A stretch of DNA of 13,205 nt from CALXXL01 sp964512385 (GTDB taxonomy: Bacteria; Verrucomicrobiota; Lentisphaeria; Victivallales; Victivallaceae): positions 1 through 13,205 of the forward strand of contig CAZEHZ010000063.1 in NCBI GenBank assembly GCA_964512385.1, in the 5' to 3' direction. Under the pieces are notes generated by a model, which searched no databases, was not told the DNA's origin, and saw only the letters and a list, made by a program, of their open reading frames with translations. This document shows positions 7,192 through 13,205 of this stretch, in pieces. Position 1 is the stretch's first letter; each line of letters begins with the position of its first letter. The translations under genes and the position numbers were made by a program.

Positions 7192-9056
7192 TTGCCACTC
7201 TCCGCTATGTCGTTTTCCAGCAAATGAAGCCGCAAAATCCGCCGCACCTCTTCTATCGCCGGCACGGTTCGATGTACGCTGTGATCAGACTTTACCACCA
7301 ATTCACTTTTTGCACCGGACAAATGACTGCTGTGATACGGCACAATCCCATCGGTGCCTTCCGGCAAATCAGCGGCCTGATTATTGCCGATTATGGAGTG
7401 ATACGGCACCGACCCGGCAAACGGCATTTTATCCAGCGAGCTTAACGCCACATTATCCGGATCCAAATTATCAATTCCAGTGGCGATATAAATCGGATTG
7501 TCATTCTCTTTCAGCTTAGCCAGCACCAGCACGTCGTTCATCAGATTCTGCACATTACTTAAGATTTCCTGCGGCAGTGTAACCAAAGATGAACCCCAGC
7601 GGGCAATACCCCATTTGGCCACATCGGAACCTTTATGCGGCACCGCAATAAACACCATTCTTGCAATGTACTCCTGATGTTTGAACAACAGCATTTTTTC
7701 CAAAAAACCCTGCTGCCCGGCGGAACAAACCGCCAGCACATCTTCTATCGGCAACTGCAATACTTCCGAGGCAAATTCATCTGAACCGTCTTTTATCATG
7801 GCTTTAGACAATAATCCACCCATGCTATGCCCAATCAACACCATTTTATTAAACTTGCCGTCCGCCCCGTTTGAACCGTATTTCTGCGCCAACGCCTGCA
7901 ACGACGCCCGCAACTGCGCCGCCGAATAGATTATCGGCTGGCCGGTGGAATAGTAAAAAAACAGAAATTGATAATTGGCCGCTATCTTAGAGTCATCCAA
8001 CAAAAAATTTACCATCTGTATCCACGTCTGCGGACTCGACATTAAACCATGCACCAGCACCACCGGAATTTTATCCGGGTCATAATCACCTAAAATATAC
8101 AAGCCGTGCGCCGCCGCCAACTCATCCGGATTCAGCATTAATGACAAATCTTTCCAAAAACTCATATCCTGCATTACATAGGCCAGCGGCGTGGAAATAT
8201 CCGTCTCCAACGGAACGGCGGCACCGCCGGGCAACGCCGCATCATCCTGCTTTAACGTAGGATAAAACGCTAATTTAGCGGTATTGTCTTTACCAAAATC
8301 AATCCGCATAGAACAGGGCGTTATTGGAGTTTCAAACACGCCGGAACCGTCATCAAGCTGTTCCAGTTTCATCGCCGCAATCAGCGGAACGCCCAAGCCG
8401 AACTGATAATTATTCGTCAATAAATTCTCTACCCGGAAATCAGCGCACGGCGCCACCAGACTGTATGCCATTATCGGCTGCCGCAAATGATTTTCCGGTA
8501 AACTCATGTTTATCCCGCCGCCGGCCGCCGCCGGTAATTTATAACCGCCGGAGTCCACCAATTCCCGTGAATAAATATAATCAAAAATATAGGTAAGTGC
8601 ATAATTATGCATTCTGGTCATCAGGAAAAATCCGGGGTCGTAAGGGTCGGCCTTACGCCGGGTCTTTTCCGTTTCGGAAAAATACAAGTAGGAGTAATAC
8701 GCCGCCGAAACAAAATATTTTAACGCTTTTTCCGGGTTCTTCTGCTCCGCAACCCCCTGCAAATAGCATAAATTGCACATAATCTCCAGCTTATAGCGTT
8801 CCGGCTCGGCTTCATACGCATCATGAAGCCGGGTGATAATCAGCTCCGGATTTGTCCGCCAGTCGTCATACAGGTTATAGCTGGTTAAAAAACCGGCGGT
8901 AATCGGCAGATAGTTCATCTGCTCCAGAAACGTCATCCCGTGCGCCGACAACCGTTCATCCGGATCGGCCGTGGTAATGACGACATCTTTGGCACAACCG
9001 CAGGCGATACTCAGAGCAAAAAAAAGCAACCAGACTGTTATTCTTTGCTTTTTCAT
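7188..9056 (-). CDS. Alpha/beta-hydrolase (lipase-like) lipoprotein
   Basis: A 622-residue exported protein. The signal ends SIACGCAK, giving a probable though not ideal lipobox (Cys 19 or 21). Residues about 30-310 are an N-terminal region of no family I recognise. Residues about 328-615 are an alpha/beta-hydrolase fold of the triacylglycerol lipase/PGAP1-like kind: oxyanion HG (336-337), nucleophile elbow GHSMGG with Ser 411, acidic residue probably Asp 569 in GTDGIVPYHSSHL, and catalytic His 592 or 595 in DHSVHR. It should therefore be an active esterase or lipase on the periplasmic side or in the outer membrane. AGGAG lies nine bases before the ATG, only three bases after the upstream stop. 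It overlaps the DUF4105 gene by four bases. Confidence 0.88.
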   Translation of the reverse strand: MKKQRITVWLLFFALSIACGCAKDVVITTADPDERLSAHGMTFLEQMNYLPITAGFLTSYNLYDDWRTNPELIITRLHDAYEAEPERYKLEIMCNLCYLQGVAEQKNPEKALKYFVSAAYYSYLYFSETEKTRRKADPYDPGFFLMTRMHNYALTYIFDYIYSRELVDSGGYKLPAAAGGGINMSLPENHLRQPIMAYSLVAPCADFRVENLLTNNYQFGLGVPLIAAMKLEQLDDGSGVFETPITPCSMRIDFGKDNTAKLAFYPTLKQDDAALPGGAAVPLETDISTPLAYVMQDMSFWKDLSLMLNPDELAAAHGLYILGDYDPDKIPVVLVHGLMSSPQTWIQMVNFLLDDSKIAANYQFLFFYYSTGQPIIYSAAQLRASLQALAQKYGSNGADGKFNKMVLIGHSMGGLLSKAMIKDGSDEFASEVLQLPIEDVLAVCSAGQQGFLEKMLLFKHQEYIARMVFIAVPHKGSDVAKWGIARWGSSLVTLPQEILSNVQNLMNDVLVLAKLKENDNPIYIATGIDNLDPDNVALSSLDKMPFAGSVPYHSIIGNNQAADLPEGTDGIVPYHSSHLSGAKSELVVKSDHSVHRTVPAIEEVRRILRLHLLENDIAESGK

Positions 9057-9059
9057 TTG

Positions 9060-11201
9060 TTAAAACTCCTGCTTCAATTCATCCGCCACCCGGAAGCGTG
9101 TCTCCGCCTTATACGGCAATTCACGCAATTCCCGCCGTGTTAAGGCCGACAAATCCGCCACAAATTCATACGGAATTTTACCGTTACGCACCCGGATAAA
9201 CACTTGAATCATATTCTTTTCGCCCGCGGGAGTATTAGTGATGATTTTGCTTAAAAAATCCACCGCCTCGGCCTGAACCTCCTTATACGGGGTTGCGTCC
9301 ACACTGTCCCGGCTTAACGGCAAGGTGAACGTTTGCCGCAATAACGGGCTTTGCGGCGAGGAGACCGCAATCGTATAGCCGCCGTCATCCATCGCCACAT
9401 CCATATTACAATTTATCACCTTTAAGCCCGGTACGTTCTTAGCCGCACCGTACTCTTCCGGCAAAAGATTCTTTAACTCCGCCATCAACAACGCCGCCCG
9501 CTGGTCAATTTCGGCTGAAATTGATGCAAACAACGTGGTGTACATGGCGGTAAAATTACCGGGGCGGGCAACTCCGGGCGGCCATAAAAACGGCACCCGC
9601 TGTTCATTCCATGCCGTCAGCACTTTGGTTTTATAGGCCTGTGCCACGCTTTGTTCGGTAATCGGAGTATCGGCCGGAATTGCCAGATATTCATGCAATA
9701 GTACGGTATGTTTTAAATTTACATCGCTCTGCGCCGATTCAAATAATCTGACCAAATCGGTATGAACGTTGTCACTTAATTCCTGCTGTCTGCCCAGCGC
9801 TTTTAAGGCCAAATCAAATGCCGCCGTTAAACTGTCCGTAATCAGTTTCCGGCTTTCGCTCAGCAGTGTAGCCTCGTTAGACGCCGAAATTTCCAGCCCC
9901 GGCAGTGTTCGCCACTCCTGCGGCAAATTAGTCTTGGGATTCTGCTTATAGGCGGCCAGTGCATCTGACGGCGGCATCCAGTTGCCGTCCTGCAGCTCCG
10001 GCAGAAACTTTTTGAACTGCGCCTTGGCCACCAACTGCCGGACCTGCCGCACCGTGGGGGCGATATTTTTATTGAACTGCGGCCGCAACTGCTGGTCGGC
10101 AACTTCATCATTCATGGCGTTCGGCTCTAAAAACACCCGCAACTCACTGCGCTTATCCGCCGGAACCCGGGCAAAATACGCCGTGGCCGCACGAGTGAAA
10201 ACCTGCCGCCGGTAGGCATCATAAAATGTTTCCAGCGAACTTTCCGGCGTAATATGCAAACTTGGCGACTTTAACATTTCCGCCGCCAGCTTCTCCTCAT
10301 TCAAATCCGGCTTAAAATGGCTTAATGTGGAGATAAACTTGTTTACCGTCAGCACCTTAGCCCGTTCCGCCATTTTAGTCTTTACCGACGGAAAAATCTC
10401 GTAAACTTTCCGTTCCGACGGATTACTTTTACGCCGTGTTAGCAATTCAAGCAGCTGTTTATTCATTTCCGCTTCATATTCCTGCGGCATTAACGCCTCG
10501 CTGATGTCGACATTGCTCAGCACTTTAAGCTGTTCATCTTTTTGCGCCAGCGCCTCTTTTACTAACGGCGTTACAATCGAATCACGCACAAAACCACGGT
10601 TTTCATCAAAAATAACATTGCTCCAGTCCTGCAATAACTGTTCCTGAAGTTTTTTCACCAATTCGGTTTCCGACAAGGTGTCCACTTCATTTTCAGTAGG
10701 ATAGGTACTGCCGACAATGCGTAAACGCTGTTCCGACGCCGCTTTTTCGCGCGCCAGTTTAAAGGCCGGCGGAAACACATTACGCAAATTTTCCTGAATA
10801 TACTGCTCCGGCAACTGCAGCGACTCCAGCACAAAGTTGGTGGGGAAAAAATCCGCCCCGCCTTTATAGCGGCTCCGCACCGCATCCAGCAATTTTTGTG
10901 CGTCCACCTTATAACTCTGCTGCAACTGCGCCGCATAATCCTGCGACAACAATTTTAACGCCGCTTCCGACGACGCATATTTGGCCGGATTTTTTATCAT
11001 AATCTGGTACAATGGTTCACTGTCCACCCCGCGTTTGCCAAACGCATCCCGTAATTGCCCGATCAGCAATCCGGCCGATAATTGCGCGGTGTTCTGATTC
11101 ATCACCTGCCGTTCATCCACCGGTTCGACCGCCGCCAGCATACCGGCGGCTATCACCAGCATACTCAGCAAAACTGATTTTAAGTGCAAAATTTTACTCA
11201 T
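9060..11201 (-). CDS. Large exported, mostly helical protein of unknown family
   Basis: I do not recognise this protein. From the ATG at 11201 it has 713 residues; an in-frame ATG at 11210 would add three, but GAAGG abuts that codon while AAGGA sits eight bases from the inner ATG, so the inner start is preferred. A signal peptide of about 24 residues (hydrophobic core VLLSMLVIAAGML) is followed by some 560 residues rich in Gln, Leu, Lys, Glu and Ala that look like amphipathic helices, without further membrane spans. The last 120 residues (from about 590) look beta-rich with strands such as MIQVFIRVRNG. No catalytic motif or lipobox is visible. It overlaps the MotB-like gene by eight bases, so it is likely the periplasmic partner or effector of the motor pair. 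Confidence 0.85.
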   Translation of the reverse strand: MSKILHLKSVLLSMLVIAAGMLAAVEPVDERQVMNQNTAQLSAGLLIGQLRDAFGKRGVDSEPLYQIMIKNPAKYASSEAALKLLSQDYAAQLQQSYKVDAQKLLDAVRSRYKGGADFFPTNFVLESLQLPEQYIQENLRNVFPPAFKLAREKAASEQRLRIVGSTYPTENEVDTLSETELVKKLQEQLLQDWSNVIFDENRGFVRDSIVTPLVKEALAQKDEQLKVLSNVDISEALMPQEYEAEMNKQLLELLTRRKSNPSERKVYEIFPSVKTKMAERAKVLTVNKFISTLSHFKPDLNEEKLAAEMLKSPSLHITPESSLETFYDAYRRQVFTRAATAYFARVPADKRSELRVFLEPNAMNDEVADQQLRPQFNKNIAPTVRQVRQLVAKAQFKKFLPELQDGNWMPPSDALAAYKQNPKTNLPQEWRTLPGLEISASNEATLLSESRKLITDSLTAAFDLALKALGRQQELSDNVHTDLVRLFESAQSDVNLKHTVLLHEYLAIPADTPITEQSVAQAYKTKVLTAWNEQRVPFLWPPGVARPGNFTAMYTTLFASISAEIDQRAALLMAELKNLLPEEYGAAKNVPGLKVINCNMDVAMDDGGYTIAVSSPQSPLLRQTFTLPLSRDSVDATPYKEVQAEAVDFLSKIITNTPAGEKNMIQVFIRVRNGKIPYEFVADLSALTRRELRELPYKAETRFRVADELKQEF

Positions 11202-11988
11202 TGTCCACATCCTTCAACAGTGGAGCATTTACCTGCTGTTTCAAATAGTTAAACGCATAATTTTTTAACGCTCCGTCCAATTCATTAATCAGCACCGCCT
11301 GCGTTTCCACCGGCGAATTTATATACTGTTCCAGCAGACTCTTAACGCCGGAGTCATTCACCTTACCCGGATTGCGGGCCAGAAACACCTGAATTTGCGC
11401 CGCCGCCTGATACTGCAAGTCCTGCACCGTACGCTCTACGGAACTGATTTTGGCGGCAATTTGTTCATTCAACCAAGCACTATTGCCGCCCTGCAGTGTG
11501 GATTCGTCAATTCCGGCCTCGGCCATTACCCGGACACGCCACGCCTGCGGCAGTCCGGCGGGCTGGGAATAATCTTCATAGCTGGCTTTGGCGCCGTTAA
11601 TAAAACTGTTGCGCAAAACGGAGTTATCGGTCAACGCGCCGTCCACCACCAGCGGTGAGGCGTCATAAACCACTTTTTCATCATCGTCCACGCTGGCAAA
11701 AGACTTCATTCCGTAGCGGATATGGTAATATTCCTCCGCCCGTTCCAACGCCAAAATCAACTCTTGACGCTGAAAGTTAAGTTGCTGTTCCGCCTTAATC
11801 TGCGCCACCGGCTCCAACTCTTCGGTGGTTTTAAGCCGGAACAAGGCAAAGGCAATCAAAAAAATCATCATCAACGCCATGGTCAACTGAAGCAAAATTG
11901 CATTCATTTCATCCATCGCCTGACTGTTTACATCGTAATTGCCGGTAAGTTTCAGCAGTCTTTTTTTGAGTTTGCCCGATAATTTCAT
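11194..11988 (-). CDS. MotB/TolR/ExbD-like single-span membrane protein
   Basis: A 264-residue protein with a basic cytoplasmic head (KLKKRLLK), one membrane helix at about 29-51 and a periplasmic remainder. Asp 26 at the helix entry sits in DEMNAILL, which aligns by eye with the DFMTAMM of MotB around its proton-carrying Asp; this is the basis for the call. After the membrane comes a helical, probably coiled-coil stretch (about 52-90), then a roughly 170-residue domain I do not recognise. The OmpA-type peptidoglycan-binding domain of MotB and ZorB is absent, and the protein is longer than typical TolR or ExbD. It follows the MotA/TolQ-like gene by 21 bases, the classic channel-then-rod order, and overlaps the large periplasmic protein gene. 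Confidence 0.6.
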   Translation of the reverse strand: MKLSGKLKKRLLKLTGNYDVNSQAMDEMNAILLQLTMALMMIFLIAFALFRLKTTEELEPVAQIKAEQQLNFQRQELILALERAEEYYHIRYGMKSFASVDDDEKVVYDASPLVVDGALTDNSVLRNSFINGAKASYEDYSQPAGLPQAWRVRVMAEAGIDESTLQGGNSAWLNEQIAAKISSVERTVQDLQYQAAAQIQVFLARNPGKVNDSGVKSLLEQYINSPVETQAVLINELDGALKNYAFNYLKQQVNAPLLKDVDNE

Positions 11989-12009
11989 AGTTTAACCCGA
12001 CTTTCAGTC

Positions 12010-13038
12010 TTAATGCAAGGCGCCCTTAATCTGTTCCAACGCCGTTTTCAGCCGTACATTCTCCACTCCGGCGGCGTTGGCGGATTCGCTTAGTTCGTTA
12101 TTGGTGGTACGCAAGGCGGAGTTCTGCGCCTGTAAAGTGGCGTTGTCCCGCTGTAATTTTTCCATTTGCGCCGAAAGCTGAGCTTGTATGTTGCTGACCG
12201 ACTCCACCATTTTAGCGGTCTGATTAAGCACCTCCACCTGCCGGGCCTGCTCCTGCTGCCACAACTCGCCGGCATTGGTCATCTGATGCAGCATACCGCT
12301 GAGGTTATGACTGCACTCATTAATCTCTTCGGCCGCATTGCGCAACCGGCCGTTAAAGGTGTGCAGTTGTTCGTTACTGGCGGCAAACTCCTTACTGGTG
12401 GCGGCGGCGGCTACGCTCAACTTTTCCACCAGTTCAAAAATATTTTCATCTTCCTCAATCACGCCGCCGTTGCCGCTTTTCACTCCGGCCAGCACCCGGA
12501 ACATCGGCATGATAAACGCCGGAATCAAAATAGACACCCACACCACCGCAATTAAAGTGGAAAATAATGCGGTGTGCAGACACATCATCAAACTGCTTAC
12601 GTTAATCTCCTCCGCCCGATAAAACCCGATAATGATAATACCCCAGATCGTACCAATCAAACCCAGCGAAATGTTAATCCGGTCATACGAGGCAAAAAAT
12701 GGAAAGTTCTCAATGCTTAACACCGCTTTGCCCTGCTTCAACAGCCGCATTAAGCCCGCCATCACATAAAGCAACCCTAAAAACGGTATAAATGTACTGA
12801 TGGTGGACAAGTCCAGCGTAGACCAGTCCAGCGACGGTATAAATCCGGACATCTGCTCATTTAACGATACAGTTACATCCGCCGAAAACAATCGTTCGTA
12901 ACTCTTTACCGCGCTGACAATATTATTTACCCATAACAGTCCGGTAAACGCCGTCAACACCCCCGCCACCGCCAAAGCCCAGCCGATTAATACTTTTTTC
13001 ATATTCCGCATTCCCAGTTTTTTAGCATTAATAAACAC
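12010..13038 (-). CDS. MotA/TolQ/ExbB-like proton-channel protein with coiled-coil tail
   Basis: A 342-residue membrane protein. Hydrophobic helices lie at about 14-38, 80-99, 112-131 and 141-172. The last two carry the family signature: GLIGTIWGI (116-124) matches TolQ GLFGTVWGI, and ALFSTLIAVVW (147-157) matches TolQ ALIATAIGLFA, keeping the two channel-lining Thr (120, 151). Unlike MotA or TolQ, the loop before the third helix is short, while residues about 190-342 form a long Gln/Glu/Asn/Ala-rich cytoplasmic coiled coil, recalling the ZorA tail. The first codon used here is GTG with AAGGA four or five bases upstream; ATG at 13002 (330 residues, starting MKKVL) is a serious alternative, especially if the promoter at 13051-13079 is used. 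It is the first gene of the operon. Confidence 0.72.
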   Translation of the reverse strand: MFINAKKLGMRNMKKVLIGWALAVAGVLTAFTGLLWVNNIVSAVKSYERLFSADVTVSLNEQMSGFIPSLDWSTLDLSTISTFIPFLGLLYVMAGLMRLLKQGKAVLSIENFPFFASYDRINISLGLIGTIWGIIIIGFYRAEEINVSSLMMCLHTALFSTLIAVVWVSILIPAFIMPMFRVLAGVKSGNGGVIEEDENIFELVEKLSVAAAATSKEFAASNEQLHTFNGRLRNAAEEINECSHNLSGMLHQMTNAGELWQQEQARQVEVLNQTAKMVESVSNIQAQLSAQMEKLQRDNATLQAQNSALRTTNNELSESANAAGVENVRLKTALEQIKGALH

Positions 13039-13050
13039 ATATTCCTTATT

Positions 13051-13079
13051 ACTATAACGCCGATAAACGTTGAAGACAA
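13051..13079 (-). promoter_or_regulatory. Candidate promoter of the nine-gene operon
   Basis: On the minus strand TTGTCT (13079-13074), 17 bp, TATAGT (13056-13051), four and five of six consensus matches. The start would fall near 13044, leaving too little leader for the GTG at 13038 and favouring the ATG at 13002 if real. No better-scoring pair was found up to the window edge, but a promoter beyond 13205 is possible. Confidence 0.35.
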
Positions 13080-13205
13080 TGGTATAACCGATAAAAATAT
13101 CGTTTTATTTGTAAAAATAGTATATATATACCGCCCGAACGACATTTGACGGAATGGGAAATATAGAGAAAATTTCGTTTTTAACCTTGAATAAAAAAAT
13201 ATTTA
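13080..13205. other. AT-rich region upstream of the operon
   Basis: No gene is visible. It contains two small perfect dyads, CGATA-AAAA-TATCG (13089-13102) and GTATATATATAC (13120-13131), either of which could be an operator upstream of the operon promoter, but both may be chance in AT-rich DNA. Confidence 0.35.

Noticed and set aside
12166..12555. 129-residue open frame on the plus strand
   Set aside because: Shadow of the coiled-coil tail of the MotA/TolQ-like gene; Leu/His-rich translation with no family character.
6136..13038. Zorya anti-phage defence system
   Set aside because: Only the motor pair is reminiscent. The MotB-like protein lacks the ZorB peptidoglycan-binding domain and no ZorC/D/E-type helicase or nuclease is present.
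9060..13038. GldL/GldM type IX secretion or gliding motor
   Set aside because: The channel protein has a TolQ/MotA core with four predicted spans, and no GldK/GldN-like or other T9SS component is seen.
9060..13038. Tol-Pal system
   Set aside because: No TolA, TolB or Pal is encoded nearby, and the MotB-like protein is longer than TolR with a different periplasmic part.
13120..13131. GTATATATATAC palindrome as a regulator site
   Set aside because: A simple TA run in AT-rich DNA; mentioned in the feature list but too likely by chance to be a finding.
1..13205. CRISPR array, tRNA/rRNA genes, transposase or phage integrase
   Set aside because: No regularly spaced repeat series, no tRNA or rRNA core sequences and no transposase or integrase motifs were seen on either strand.

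Overview
The window reads as chromosomal DNA of a Gram-negative-type bacterium. Several products carry export or lipoprotein signals, there is a MotA/TolQ-like and MotB/TolR-like membrane pair, and coding DNA is moderately GC-rich by eye with very AT-rich intergenic stretches. The AraC regulator next to secreted hydrolases and a serine-hydrolase/phosphoesterase pair would fit the PVC group, perhaps Lentisphaerota. That placement is an inference from general character, not from a marker gene.

Layout: an AraC-family regulator (235-1074, +) has its own promoter, preceded by a 22-bp-spaced direct repeat. A 489-bp AT-rich gap (1075-1563) follows. It holds a terminator for the regulator, a long hairpin, a consensus sigma-70-type promoter pointing left at that hairpin (a candidate small RNA gene), and the terminator of the large leftward operon. 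From 13038 down to 1564, nine genes lie head to tail on the minus strand with junctions between an 8-nt overlap and a 21-nt gap, so they are very probably one transcript of about 11.5 kb.

In transcription order the operon encodes: (1) a MotA/TolQ/ExbB-like channel protein with a long cytoplasmic coiled-coil tail; (2) a MotB/TolR-like single-span partner with an Asp at the membrane entry but no OmpA-type peptidoglycan domain; (3) a 713-residue exported, mostly helical protein of unknown family; (4) an alpha/beta-hydrolase lipoprotein with a complete GHSMGG lipase motif; (5) a DUF4105 (Lnb-type) membrane protein with candidate His/Cys catalytic residues; (6) an EamA-like 10-TM transporter; (7) argininosuccinate lyase ArgH; (8) a metallophosphoesterase lipoprotein; (9) a secreted serine beta-lactamase-like hydrolase.

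Genes 1-5 look like the most novel part. A proton-driven stator-type pair is translationally tied to a large periplasmic protein, an outer-face lipase and a DUF4105 enzyme. My working hypothesis is an uncharacterised ion-driven envelope machine acting on lipids, lipoproteins or cell wall. It resembles Tol, Exb, Mot, Zor and Gld motors only at the motor pair and lacks their accessory proteins. ArgH at position 7 is the only clear housekeeping enzyme and may simply share the transcript.
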